This document shows positions 44,028 to 59,000 of a stretch of DNA of 64,000 nucleotides, piece by piece. Position 1 is the stretch's first letter, and each line of letters opens with the position of its first letter. The stretch is taken from positions 20,977,409-21,041,408 of the forward strand of contig OX421497.1 of NCBI GenBank assembly GCA_949126835.1, given 5' to 3'. The notes below the pieces were generated by a model. That model was not told where the DNA came from, made no database searches, and saw nothing but the letters and a program-made list of their open reading frames with translations. The translations under genes were made by a program, and so were the position numbers. The DNA is from Anisus vortex. Its lineage: Eukaryota > Mollusca > Gastropoda > Planorbidae.

Positions 44028-47000
44028 CTGGAAAACATGAAAATCTTGTTCAGTTTTTATACTTAACAAAAAAACATGATTCATTCTGAGTAAAACATAA
44101 GATTATAAGAACAATAAATCTCATAAAGATGATTTTGTACAATCTCCCACATTGATCTATATACATTTAAGGAAAAAATCAATTAAGTTATCAATCATGA
44201 GAATTTGATTTAAACATTTCCCACTTACACAGCAGGGGGAGTGAACTCCATTAGAGAGTGTCTTGATCCACATATTGTCTCCCTTCTACCAACAATCTGA
44301 AGATTTATAGTGAAAGAATAAAATAAAGATCAATTGAATTAATATAGAGTACATAAACAATGCAAGTATTGATTTTCATTTAGCAAAATTATAGTAATTG
44401 GGTTGGGTAATGATTAACAAAGGAATATTTAGCAGGAAATGTAATTAATTAGATTGTGTTAACTTATAATGTGATATAAAGTTTATTGTCCATCCATTTT
44501 AGCTTTCCCCACCCCTTACATATATACACTCAAATTTAAATCTGTTGCGGCTTTATTGTTACAAGAGATAGCTGGGGATAGCATCTCCGCTGTTGACTCA
44601 CAATTATAAGTCTAAACAAACGGTTAACACTGTAAAGGGCATTATTCTTACAAAGCTCAACTTGAAAATCTCATATTGTGAACAGTTTTTTATGCATTTG
44701 TGCTTGCTAACAACTCTTCTGTAAGATGTTAGCTCGTGAGATAAATATATTGTATGATTAATAAAGATGATAATGTATTAATTGTAGAAATAACTATTTA
44801 ATTTTTTAAATATTGTATTGTATTTGCATTTGGAACAAAATTGTCCCATTGCGTTTATATTTAAATTTATTCTATAAAAAGACCTTTTCTTTATTGGTTT
44901 ACTAATATTTAATTATTGGCAAATATTGTAGTAAAATTGTATTGATTGCTGGTTAAATCCCCAAAAAACTAAATAATTCAAATGAAACACCCATAACTCT
45001 CTGTCCTCCTTTTGATACCCATGCACCTGGCAACCCTATCTATAGTAGCAATAGGATAGGCTTAGCTATATGCTAGACCTGCATATTTTTAATAAAATAG
45101 TGTCCATGGTTACTCATTTTGGGGCAAGAGCAAGAGCTAATCTTATTTTTCTTTCATTCTTAACAACCACTTTCCAAGGTAAAATATTTAAAAATGTAGG
45201 TAGGCCTACGTTTTACAGACAGTTCGCAGTCGATCTAGATCTAAGCTTAGTAAAGTACAAAGAACATTAGGCCTAAATCCACGTTTTTCTTTGCTGAATA
45301 AACTCCTCTGAATATCCCTTCCTATAAAACAGTCTGTTTTTTTACAGTTTGAACAAATCAGATTTAAACTTTCTGAGCCAGAACGTTTAGACATTTTCAC
45401 AATCTTAGCAATACAGTAAAGGAAAATAAGATTCAATGCCAAACACGTGTAATACCGCAAAAAAAAAAAGTTAGAAAAGACTAGAATATGTCTTTTAAAA
45501 AAAACCAGAAAACCCAAATTATAACAATTATATCATTGTGACCTTATTTATCCCTTTGATTTATCAACCTAGACACGGACTATATTTCAACACATGAAAT
45601 ACCCAAACTTTCTCATATGGCATAACAAAACTAGTAAAAAGCGTAACGGCGTAACAAAGTGTGTTTTTTAATCAAAAAGCGGAACAAATACGCCAAAAGC
45701 GGAACGGTAGGCATGTCTGCTATATGCACAGAATAAGTAGAGAACAGAATGCGCAATCCCTATATGCACAGAATAGGTAGAGAACAGAATGCGCAATCCC
45801 TATATGCACAGAATAGGTAGAGAACAGAATGCGCAATCCCTATATGCACAGAATAGGTAGAGAACAGAATAGGTAGAGAACAGAATGTGCAATCCCTATA
45901 TGCACAGAATAGGTAGAGAACAGAATGCGCAATCCCTATATGCACAGAATAGGTAGAGAACAGAATGCGCAATCCCTATATGCACAGAATAGGTAGAGAA
46001 CAGAATAGGTAGAGAACAGAATGCGCAATCCCTATATGCACAGAATAGGTAGAGAACAGAATAGGTAGAGAACAGAATGCGCAATCCCTATATGCACAGA
46101 ATAGGTAGAGAACAGAATGCGCAATCCCTATATGCACAGAATAGGTAGAGAACAGAATAGGTAGAGAACAGAATGCGCAATCCCTATATGCACAGATTAG
46201 GTAGAGAACAGAATGCGCAATCCCTATATGCACAGAATAAGTAGAGAACAGAATAGGTAGAGAACAGAATAGGTAGAGAACAGAATGCGCAATCCCTATA
46301 TGCACAGAATAGGTAGAGAACAGAATGCGCAATCCCTATATGCACAGAATAGGTAGAGAACAGAATAGGTAGAGAACAGAATAGGTAGAGAACAGAATGT
46401 GCAATCCCTATATGCACAGAATAGGTAGAGAACAGAATAGGTAGAGAACAGAATGCGCAATCCCTATATGCACAAAATAGGTAGAGACAGGGTTCTCACA
46501 TTTTTTCTCAAAAAAAAATTCAAGGCTGTTTCCAGACTATTTCAAGGCTATAAGAGCCAAATTTCAGGCTGCTGGAACACGTTATTTGGAAAATGGTCAC
46601 ATGCCTCCTCCCCCTAAGTGACCTAAATATTGCGTGAATGAGGTATTAATCTAAGGCTCGGTCAGTTGGCATTTATGGCGTATAAGAATGGGATTGGCGT
46701 TTTTTGTCTGACCTTCATTTTTATAATAAATTTAGAAATAAATACAGATTTGGATAAATTTCCAGGCTAACAGGCTATTTTTCCAGGCTAAAATGCAAAT
46801 ATTCAAGGTTGCCCAGGCCTTGATTTGTTTTTTTGAAATTCCAGACTTTTCCAGACTTTCCAGACTGTGTGAGAACCCTGTAGAGAACAGAATGCGCAAT
46901 CCTTATATGCACAAAATAGGTAGAGAACAGAATGCGCAATCCCTATATGCACAGAATAAGTAGAGAACAGAATAGGTAGAGAACAGAATAGGTAGAGAAC

Positions 47001-50000
47001 AGAATAGGTAGAGAACAGAATGCAGAATCCCTATATGCACAGAATAGGTAGAGAACAGAATGCGCAATCCCTATATGCACAGAATAGGTAGAGAACAGAA
47101 TAGGTAGAGAACAGAATGCGCAATCCCTATATGCACAGAATAGGTAGAGAACAGAATAGGTAGAGAACAGAATGCGCAATCCCTATATGCACAGAATAGG
47201 TAGAGAACAGAATAGGTAGAGAACAGAATGCGCAATCCCTATATGCACAGAATAGGTAGAGAACAGAATGCGCAATCCCTATATGCACAGAATAGGTAGA
47301 GAACAGAATAGGTAGAGAACAGAATGCGCAATCCCTATATGCACAGAATAGGTAGAGAACAGAATAGGTAGAGAACAGAATGCGCAATCCCTATATGCAC
47401 AGAATAGGTATAGAACAGAATGCGCAATCCCAATATGCACAGTCACTAAAAGTGATGCTCGGCTTCCGCCATTTTCTTTTGATTCACGGCAGCGGTCACT
47501 AGAAACGCAACTATAGTAAAATGAGAAAGGCTTAATTTATTACTGATATCTACTCTTAGCAAGCTTAGGACTAAAGCAAGGTTACTAATATTAAGTAATA
47601 TGAGGTTACAAGTTTCCGTTGTTTATCCTTTACGAGGTCAGGAAAGCCATGTAGTTTGACATGCTTTTTTGTACGATAATCAATCGTTTTTGCATCGTTG
47701 TTGCAGTTTATTACACAGCAGCCTTTGTACCTTTTGCCTGAAACATTAGCTTTGGGTATTTGAAATTGTAGATTTGTATTTATTCTGTGGGGTTAAGCCC
47801 TAGTCTATGCCGCTGTGACTGATCCAAAAGTAAAGTACCGGTAATTGTATAATAAACTTACAGTTCCTTGGAATGTTGTCTGTAATGTGCTCCCTGAGAT
47901 ATCTAGCTGGGTGTGTTCAGCTAGGGCCAATAATTCTTGTTTTACAATGGCCATGGTATGCTCATCAAAAAAATCACTTCGTTTCACTAGAGGAAAAAAG
48001 GGGATAGAAATATTACTATGTTTAGACATTATTGGAAAATTTAATGCAAAGGTATAGAATTAAAATTTTTAAAGCTAAAAAAAAAGTAAACATAGTGCTT
48101 GTTAATAAAACATCTCCCTCCCTCCCTCCCTATTATTATTAGCTGACCAAGATGTTTGACAGCCTCTTTCCTCCCCATAAAGCCCTAAAAAGTGATCAAT
48201 AAAAAGTTCCCAGAAAAGTGTGTAAGCTGTTTTATTTAACACCTCCATTATAAGAGTCCATAGCAGCACTACACAACAATTATAATGTCAACAACCAGCA
48301 GGGGCGAAGCCAGAATTATTTTCCAGGGGGGGCTGAACTTTCGCTTGGCAAACATTTACCAAATTTCCAGGGGGGGCTGAACTCAGTGAACTTCTGCGTG
48401 ATAAACATTTACTTAAGTTTTAGCGAATTTAGTACACATTTAAACAAAAAACTGTTGAAAAACATATTTTTCAAAAATTCCAGGGGGGGCTTAGCCCCCC
48501 CTCAGCCCCCCCTGTGGCTTCGCCCCTGACAACCAGTTGACATATTTACAATAGATAATGCTTGCAGTGTAAGTGTATACATGACAAAATAAAAAGTGTA
48601 AAGGATTTTTAAAAAAAATGAATTTTCACTGATTAGCTAGATAATCAAATGAATTAACCAAATCTCCAAGTACTTCTCTACTAAAGACTTAGTTGATTGA
48701 TTATCCACATCACTGAAGCCCTTGTGAATAGTGTCCTATTTTAAGTCTTCTAAAAAAAAAAATGCTATAAACTATTCCACAATTTCCAATAACCAGACAA
48801 GATACAACCCACAAGGGATCCAGAGCTTGCATAACAAACTTTTAAAAAATATGTTCTGTTATTTCAGGGTTTTCAAGGGCACTCTTTAAAAAAAATATGT
48901 ATAGAGTACAAAATATATATATATAGAGTACAAATTAATTTTGTCTTTTTGTTTAAAACTTTAAAGGCTCATTTAAATATAGTTAATATCTTTGAACAAT
49001 TAAAATTGTGATAAAAAAAACCAACAACACTAAATTGACCATTAAAACCGTTTCAGCTATTGTATATAATATCTGAGTTTCATTGACCCATTACCTAGCC
49101 ATTCTACATACAAATGTTAATGCTGTCCATGTTTCTGCTATCAATATGCAATAAAACCACTAAATGAACCCCACAAAAACATGTCTTTGCCATTTCATAT
49201 AGGCTATAAAAAGAAAGTTTATGAACAAACATTTGGAAAAGATTTAAACTAAAAGAAAAGAGATGGACATAGTGACCATGCCATGGAGTTATAAAGAGTG
49301 TAAGTAAGACACTTTATGAAAAAAACAATGACATAGTTGATTTTAAAAAATGCCTACTTATCAAATTTAACAATTAGGCCTAGTTGAGACAAAAGAATTG
49401 GTTCAAATAATTTACTTTGGGTTGTCAAATCAAGTAAATATTGAAAAAGAATTCCTCTATTTGATTGACTTACCAGCCTGCAAAGATCTCCTCTTCATTT
49501 GCCTTTTTCTCCTTTGTAACATCCTGTGGTTGATCTCTTCTCTGCTGCGGCTACACTTTCCTCCATTCTGAGCGTCGGCTGTAAAATGGCCATTAACGTG
49601 TCTTTCTAGGGTTGCCTGAGAAGGAAACCTCTGGCCACAGTTATCTAGTATACACTTGAAAGGGCGATGACCACTGTGTGTGACAATGTGTCGTTCCAGC
49701 CATGAGCCTGACCATGAGGGCTTTTCAAAAACTTTGCAATCCTCCCACAGACAAGAGTAAGTTTTGTTTGCTATCTGTGTCTCTGCATGCTTGCGGATGT
49801 GCTCCAGTAGGTCACTGGCGTCAAATTCACACGTGCACCCACGCCATTTGCATTGAACTACGGTGGAATGGGATGGCGATGGGGGCTCGGCGGCCAGTGT
49901 GGATAATGATGGCGATGATACGGATGCAGTCAATGAGGACTTGGATTTGGATATTGCATGAGAGGAGTCAGGCTGCGGGGAGGCTGGCAAAGATGATGGT

Positions 50001-53000
50001 CTGTGGGAGCTGATGCTACTGGTCTGGCTGCTTGGCCTTTGGCGGAGACTGAGGACGGTAGAGTTTGGTGTTACTACTTTACATACAGAGGTCACTGGAG
50101 TGTTGCTTTCACTTTCAGTATTATCAGTATTGATGCTGCCTGTAAGTCCCTGAGTTGGTAGATGAGGCTCTGAAGGTAACTGGGGAGATGTCATTGGTGA
50201 CATTGTCTGGGGTAGCTTTACACTTTGGGCCTCATCTAAAACTAAGCAAGTTTTGTTGCCTGGTGCTACAACAGGTGAGCTAGGTATACTGTCTGATGAT
50301 TTACTTGCAACACTTTCTTTACTCAGTGAACAGGATGAGGGTTGAATTATGGACAATGATACATTGGATAATGGGATTACTAGAGGGTGGTGGTGGTGGG
50401 CTACACTGGCAATCTTTGACTCTGTCCCTAAACACAATGGCCGGGCACCATTGGGGGACTCGTACTTCTTTATACCATTAAGACCCTTGTCATGTTTAAA
50501 ACCATTTTGACCAAGGACTGTTGTTATTTCTGCACTGAGAAGCTTCTCTTTTGACAAGACATGATTAGCAATGACACTGCCAATGGAGGGGGAGCGTTGA
50601 GTTCTGCGCCGCAGTGCTGGTGTTGCAGTTTCCTCCAGGTCGCACAAGGCTGTGTCCAGCGATCTCTTCCTGGTAAGAGGGCTGCTTTTGGACTTTTCTT
50701 GGCTGTTGCTTTCATCGTCCTCGCATGAAAATGAGGGCAGGGTGGCGGGCTTGGGTGAGCTTTCGGAAGCACCGCCACAGGCACACTTTTCTCCCTGGCA
50801 ATGCTTCTCCGTGCACAGCACCCCCATTCTTTTGATTGGCTGGGATGAACAGGTGGTAGCGTGGGATTGTGCACTTTTGATCAAAATGGGCTCCTTTTGG
50901 TTGCTGCTCCAGTGAATGATGTTGTTATTGTGATTGCTGCTGCCTTTAAGGTTGGAATACGAATTGTTGTTGCTGCTGTTGTTGGAAGAATCACTGCTTC
51001 TTGTATCACGGCGGCGTGTTTGTATACTCTTGGCATCTAGTCTAAAATAGAACAACAAGACATGTAATTAGTATTATTAGTGCACCCAGGAACACAATAA
51101 GAAAAAATAGTTTATTACATTTGTATAAAAAAGGGTGGGAAAGATTTCACTCTTTTAAATATTAGCAAACACAAAAATATTATCAACAGTGTAGACAAGC
51201 CTTGCCAAGAGTGCCTACAATAATTGCTAATTGTATTCGTCATATATTCATAGATTGTTTTTAATTAGCAATATAGCTAGACCTAGATCTATACTTCTTC
51301 TAGCTAAAAATGTGGCCTAGAACTTTCGTAATAGTACCTTACATTTGAAATGCAGAACGTGAAAGGGAGATTGAGTTAGACAAAGAAATAAGAAACTATC
51401 CGACTTGTCACAGCGTGTTGTGTCACCAGTGTCAAGTGAAATGTTAGCCTAGTTATGATATACCATCGGCAGGCTTGGAGAGATCCACGCGCCAGACGCT
51501 GTGAGCGGTTTAACAAATCTGGCCTGGCAGACGTGTCATTGTGATCCAATGGAGAAAAAAATACTAATCTTCAGAATAGGGACTATATTTCTTAACTATA
51601 CCAGTCCAGTATACCCTAAATATCATGCCATTAATGTCCTAAAAAGTGCCTTAAAAAGTTAAAGACTTTACTTTATAAAACTTCATTTAAAATGTTCAAA
51701 ATTAAAAAATAATAATATTTTTAAAAAGTTACGCAGACATATTCATCATCTTCATTTTAAAAGTCATTGTCATAAGATTTAATTAAATATTGGTTCACAT
51801 TCTTAAATAATACTTATACTCTAAATTATCTAAATACATGTCCTAAGTTGCCACAATGTTAATTAATGTTATTTTTAAAAAAATTAGATAACTAAGACAT
51901 ATGAGACTGTAAAGATAATGATAAGGTAATGACCGGCATTCGAATGAGGAAGGCTTATATACTTATAATAATCATTTTTTGCTATCGAATCTTCGCAATG
52001 CCAATGGTCAATGGCATGACTCGGTACGAGTATGCCTATGGTATGTTCTATAACTATGGTTACGTCATTTAGTCGCATCGCGACCGCACTTACGCTAGTT
52101 TACAAAAACAAACACGATGTAGGCCTATATCCACATACAACTAACATCATCTGTCATCGTGAAATAAGTGTGTTCTCTTAAACAGACGGTGCCGTGTAGT
52201 TGCTAGAGTGTGCCTACACAGCGCAGACGTGCTTCGTCCGACGCACACGGCGTGTTAACTTCTGCGCGGACAAGACACGGTGTGTTCTCTCTCCCCCCAC
52301 ACGAGTGTGCTTGAAAAAGAAATAAAAACGAACGTGTAAGTCGAGAGGCATGTGCGGCAGGCAGTCTAGTGGGTAATGTGTCCTTGCACACGTACACCAC
52401 TACTCGAGAGAAAGGAGAGGTGAACTACAACACACACCAAACTCAAGGGAAGTGCTATTCATAGGTGTGCCTTTATCCCTTGGTAAATATCCACTCAAGG
52501 GTGGAGTCCAAGAAGCTTAAAAAAAACACCATATAAATCATATAGACTCTAGATCTATATTTAAGTAGGCCTATCCTACATGTGATATGCCTGAAATGAA
52601 TGGCACGATGTGGGGAAAACCGCCACACATTTTCATTTACACAACCCGAGATAACAAAAGACGAAAAGTGAAATAATAACTTAACACTGATTAAACAGTC
52701 AACGAAATAACCAGTAGGCCCCACATGTTCCAATTCAAAAGGAAAACTCTCCAGGTCTCCTGATTTCGGTTCAGGCCCGACATTGAACGAACAATTCAAT
52801 ATATGACTAGGCCTATCAGATATTCTAACAAATACTTTTACAAATTTTAAATGTAAATCGTCAAGCAATTATTTTTTATAGACATTATAAGACCTTGTTG
52901 GTTTACTTGACAACACACATTAACATTTAATTATAAAAAAAGAAATATTTTAAGTAGGCCCTATATAATTCAAATATCATATTAAGCCTATATGCCTATC

Positions 53001-56000
53001 GTATAGAATTAGAACTTGATGAAATATCTACTTCTATATATTTATTATAAATGAAACAGTGGACTGATTATAATCAAACTGATCAGCAACGAGTCACATC
53101 CATCGGTTGATCCACGCAGTCAACTAGGCAAGTCTATGTTTAAGTATGTTTGTACTTGTGTATTCACTAACAACACTGGTAGCTTTAAGGTTTACTTGAT
53201 ATTAGTGACAAGACCAGGCGCCTCGGTGCAAATAAGTTCGCCCAAAATGAAATATAAAGTAAAACGGACACAGTCTTGACATTATTAAATTATAATAATC
53301 ATTCATGTATAAAAACAGATGCATAAATAGGAAATAACGCTTCAATGCAACCATGTAAATCTAAAAAGATACATTCCCGCTTCCTCACCACAAAGATGTT
53401 GTTTTATGACAAGCGTTTTAACATCATCGTCTACTCAACAACCTTAATGTTTTTATATAATAGTCGTGTTTGCATCACCACTACGCTTTTCTACGTCCGT
53501 TGAGTACCTAGCGCGCGCTGCTCGTCTGCCGTAGAAAACCAATCAATGAAATATAATGGAACTCTCTTGCGTCAAACCGACAGAAAAAAAAATGTAACGT
53601 TATAATTTATAATTCCGAAAGGCAAAAAGAAAAAAGAGATCATTTAAAAAAACAATAACTGCTTTCGTAAACACTGTCTATATAATCTCGACTTTTCATT
53701 TGTTGATGTTGACATAGAATAAGGTGACGTGCCTCGGAGATATCGTCCAATAATATTATAATCCAGTTCTTGGATCTATTTGTTGAAAAGAAAAGAGAGA
53801 GGGGGCAGTGAGACAGCATTGCTGCCTGCCTTTTCAAATGTCATTACCACCCACCCTTATTTTCACTGTCACGTCTCCAGCCGAGGCCCCTCGCACTGAC
53901 GGGTTCAAACCTTTGACGCATGTCATGTCTAGAATAAACCCGTGACGTAAAACGGCAACTAGGACAAACTAGTCTAATAAAAAACAAACAAACACAGAAT
54001 AAACGGGTTAAAAGCAGTTGTTTGTACTGGAATAAAGTCACTGTCACGGAGTCCTCAAATAAACACATTACATATTATGTACTTATGCGTAGGCCAGCGT
54101 TTCACAAAATGCCGGGCATTGATCCGGTACCGGGCCACGAAAGCAAAATTACCGGATGGCAAAAAGAAGGCCGAAATCTTGAAATCTAGACTAGGTCACA
54201 TGATCATAATGAACCAATAGCCATAAGCCTATACTATAATAGTAGGCCTATATTTCGAAAGTTTGTGATTTATGTAACCGATTTTCGACACAGTCCTTCA
54301 TTATATATACGTCATTGATCTCGTAAATTGTGTAAAAATTACTATTTATTTATTTTGTTTACTTCAAGGCTAGTATGGGCGACCAAGAAGCAGAAGTATA
54401 CCAATAACCAGATCACAAAAAAATTAAATTAAACGTTTAGAGAAAACGCTGACGTAGACAAACTTTATTTTTCTTGTTAACATTTAAAAAAAAAAACAAC
54501 TAGCTCAGTAATAAACATTTTGTTTAGCCAGCATTTTATACAATTTATATTTCATAATAGTGTGATTGAATTATTTTTGTTCACTACCACATTACAATTT
54601 ACACACATCAATCTATCTAAACGTATCTATATCTTAACATGTTAGTGTCTATGGCCAGCATCTTATACATTTACACACAGTCCATTTAGGTAGAAGATAT
54701 TATTACGTCCTTGGTCCAAAACGTCTGTAGTAAAAAAAACCTGCATGGCGGCAGTGGCCAGATTACATGGCAGTGACATACACGTGGATTGTGTGTCCAG
54801 CAAATGTCCAGTCGCATTAATTTTCTTTTATTTTTTTAAGTAAGGGCAGGTACTCTTCAGATTTGGGATGTATTTTCCAACCCCGGCTGGTGTTTGCCAC
54901 GATGTCTTTGTCGAACGCGAGACCATCGTGTACCAATCTCTTAGGACCGTAAGATTGGTCACTGCCAGGCTAAAAGTAAGTAAAATATTTCTGTCGAAAC
55001 CAGCTGATCCATAAGTCCCGTGAAGCAGCGTTCACCAGTTTACGCCACCACGGCATATTAGGAGATTGTGTAGCCAGTATTATGCCCGACCGTCTTTACT
55101 TCCCTCTAACCCCATAACTAATGTCAGATACCCATTAGAGCTTAAGGGACAGGGACACCGTCCATATCCGGGAAAATATCCATAGCCTTCATCAGGATTC
55201 GAACCCAGGACTAGGCCCAAAGTGCCCAATGCTAGCGGTGGTCAGATAAGATAACAACGCCTGATCAAAACTCTCCCGCTACCCGGATGTACCTTTTGGT
55301 ATAAATATAACCAAAGGGCCGTTAGTGCAGATGACGCTTAAGAACTTCATTTGTAATCATTCAAAATAATTGTTTTTTAAAATGAATGTGTTTAGGCCTA
55401 TACGTAGTCTATGGATGTTAAAATGCGGTGTACGCCAGAATACCAAACAGCTTTGTAGAGTTAAATGCGGTGTACGCCAGAATACCAAACAGCTTTGTAG
55501 AGCACATTTGTATCATGTTTCCAAAGGCGTTAATCAGGTGGGGGCTTAGCGAGAAATTTCGGAGGAATGAGGAAGAAATACCCTATCTTAGACATCTTGC
55601 CACCCCCCTGCAATATATCATATGAATAAACTCCGCCCTAAAGAGAGACTGACAATAATCTTTCTTTTTGACGGCAATCAGGATTCAGGATTCATAATCT
55701 GCGAGTACTTTCTTCCCCATGAAAATGACGGAATGACGTAATTAATAATGTTGGTCTATGCGAAGGGCAGTTTCTTCGAATCCCTGTTGATTTCAATTAA
55801 TCCGGTAGAGCTCATAAAAATAACACTTTACTTCAATTAAACATTTTTTTTTAAGAAACTTGTGTTCACAGGAATTATGTGTGGCTGTATATATATATAT
55901 ATATATGTGCGTGAGGGTGTATATGCATGTTTAGTGTAGGTATATGTGTATGGAGTGTGGGTATATGTGTGTGGAGTGTGGGTATATGTGTGTGTAGTGT

Positions 56001-59000
56001 GGGCGTTTACAAAATCAAATAAAGTATTTCACAGGCCATTCAAAAGAAATGTGTATGTGCCTGAGCATGTCATAAGTGTTGCATTTTAACAGGCAGGTAC
56101 TACTGGACCTCCCCCCCCCCCCCCCCCAACGCCTGCAGCATACCAGGATGTCCGTCTGGTAACATTACACTTCACACACTTATCATTTTAAATATATCTT
56201 TCTTCAATAATCCTTTATACCAGGGATAGACAACTTATGGCACTCGTGCCAGGCTTGACACGCAGAGCGATTTTCAAAGGCACGCGGAAATCCTCCAAAA
56301 ACACAACTCGAGTCTCTTCTACAATAAAAGAGCAAGGTTACTTCAGGATGTTGGCACGCCGAATAAATTAGAAATCCTACTTTGGCACACTATTATTGAG
56401 AGGGTGCCGACCCACGCCTTATGCGACATATCTAAACCAACACCTTACCAATGAATCTTTAAAAAAAAAACGAAGAAAGAAAGTACCGTATATACTCGAG
56501 TATAAGTCGAACCGGTGTATAAGTCGCACCCCTAGTTTAAGATTTTTTTCCTTATACGTTGTCATTGACCCGTGCATAAGTCGCACCCCGACTTCCCGGG
56601 TTACACTGCCTTTTAATATCTAAAAAATGCATACCTTTTAAACATAAAAGTTACTAAATATTCACCCTAATTTGGAAACTTTCCTTAAAAAAATGTTTTA
56701 ATTGTGCATAAGGCAAACATAATCAAATAAAGGCATATCCTAATAATTATACATAACCCCAATCAACTATAGGGGTTATATAGGAAACTTTATGACAGAG
56801 TAGTAATGTTTTTCAAACTTTTCAAAAACAGTGTCGGGTGTATAACAACTTTTTGTCGAAATTGTATGTTTAAAAAAGTGCGACTTATACGCGAGTAAAT
56901 ACGGTAATACACAAACATACAATATGTTGGAACCAATAAGGGCTGTACAATTATTTTAACTTAAAAAACAACTTATACACACATCGTTCCGCAACACTTA
57001 GCTGTTAACTGCTGGGGGCGACATGGAATAGAACGGGAACGGGGTGGGGTTCACTTTACTTTCTCTCCTATTTCGAACTTCCGGTTCTCACACCCTTCGT
57101 TAATCTGTTATGTAAACATTGTGTGTTTTTTTTTTAAACTCGCCAACACGTGGAGAACAGGCTATTTCCTAACATGGGATAGTGTGGCTGGAGATATTTT
57201 TACTATTTCAAAACGCGAGACATCTTAGTATAACCCACATATCAACACACGAGATTTAAACCGAGACTGTGCATCGACAGCTTCCCTTTAACGTTGAAGG
57301 AACGGCAGAAATTAAGGGAATACATTACAATGAGCAACTCTAGGTGTAAAAAAAAAACACCACCACCAGACCAAGACACCATATACACACCATATACACA
57401 CAACACACATAATAACGACCGCTCATATTTACTAAAGAGTTTAAAAGAGTCAGCAGCACAGTTTAAAGTGTTTTGTGCTGTGCACATACAGAATCGATGT
57501 TGCTCTAATATATACGACAGTCATGAAAATATGTTTCCACCTCCCCGTCTTTCTCACCCGCCCGTGGGTTATAACTTCAAAGAGTTATTTGAATAAACAG
57601 CATTCACCACTATAACAAGGGCCCACATGTCTTTAATTTATAAAATTTAATCATATAACATCTGCTGCAACGTCAGAAATCGAAGAGAGAGAGAAGAGAG
57701 AAAGAGAGAACTAAACTAAAGTTAATTTGTTCTTATAATAGACCAGAGGTATTGAAAGGTTGACATCTCGGCTGGTATTAGTTCGAGAGAACTGACTGAG
57801 CTTGAAGAAACATAATAATAAAGTCTACATCTAGTATCGCTAGCAACCACAACAATAGAGGAAGTCACGGGGGGTCTACTCCGCCCTCAACGGTAAGTAA
57901 AGTACCCGTCGGACCGAACTGATCCATAGGTCCGATGAAGCAGCGTTCACCAGTTTCTGTGGCCAATACGGCATACTAGGTGATTGTGTGGCCAGCACTA
58001 TGCACAGCCGCCTTTACTTTACCCCAACTAAGGTCAGGTACCCATCAGAGCTGGGTAGACTCAGGGACACCCTCCAGTCCCGGGAAAAAATCCTAGCCTG
58101 CACCAGGATTCGAACCCGGACCTTCGGCTCGCCAGTCGAACGCGCTTCCGCTCGGCTACCGTGCCCCATTCGCCCTCAACGGTACCTCGCATTAAGTGAT
58201 ATGGAAGGCAAAGGGGGCTGGGCAATGTGCTGGCCACACAATCCCTTTGAATGCCATGGAGCAACCGTTGCCTCAAAGAGCTACTTTACTTTCGCATAAA
58301 AACGAAAAACGCTAAAAGTTTGACTAATTTCACAGCCCTGGTCTATATATACTAAATGTCCAGCCTCACAATTCCCGTTACAAGCACTTGAGAGACATAA
58401 CAACCGCCCTCGTACACACCCACCCACACACTAAGAGGACACATTGTGTTTAAAAAAAAGAAGTAGGCATATACAGATAACAGTTACTTCAACGTTTTAA
58501 GACAGCAAAAGACCAATACAACCACTAACTTCCTGTTTCTAACGTGTCTGTGTGTTTGTGTGTTGACTATTTCCAATTATCAATACCTTAGAGCTAATCG
58601 ATCTATCTCTCCCCAGCACACCCACCCCATAACCAGCGAAACCCCCAAAACCAAAGTAGGCCTACATGTCAAATAAAATCTTTACCAAAAACTATGTCCT
58701 CATAGTTGGACAGTAAACACTATTTCGCTTCACAACCTTACTACAGGTACTAGGAGACTTAAAACTCAGTTCTTATTTAACTTATTATTACATATACACA
58801 TTTTCACAGGGAAACGCAGGATACAACTCTAAATGAGTTTTACACAATTTGATTGAAACTTTGATTATAAACTGTAATGCTGACTCCCAACACTCAACAC
58901 ACACACATAAAACACCACCAGATTTCCAACACTATGTGTAAACATATAATGGACGTGTATTAGACTGGAGAGTAAACAAACAAGGTAACCTGAGCTCAAT

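Noticed and set aside
45206..45517. 103-residue open frame with CSNCKKTDC
   Set aside because: It is intronic, has no recognised domain and only two spaced cysteine pairs; likely chance.
49702..50915. Plus-strand open frames opposite AEBP2 exon 2
   Set aside because: Shadows of the minus-strand exon, which has the zinc-finger domain and splice sites.
54090..54200. Possible hAT end (GCGTTTCACAAAATGCCGGG)
   Set aside because: No opposing terminus or target duplication could be found.
57896..58170. Possible functional tRNA gene from perfect A and B boxes
   Set aside because: The head continues into a SINE body with target duplications; the acceptor stem does not close as a tRNA.
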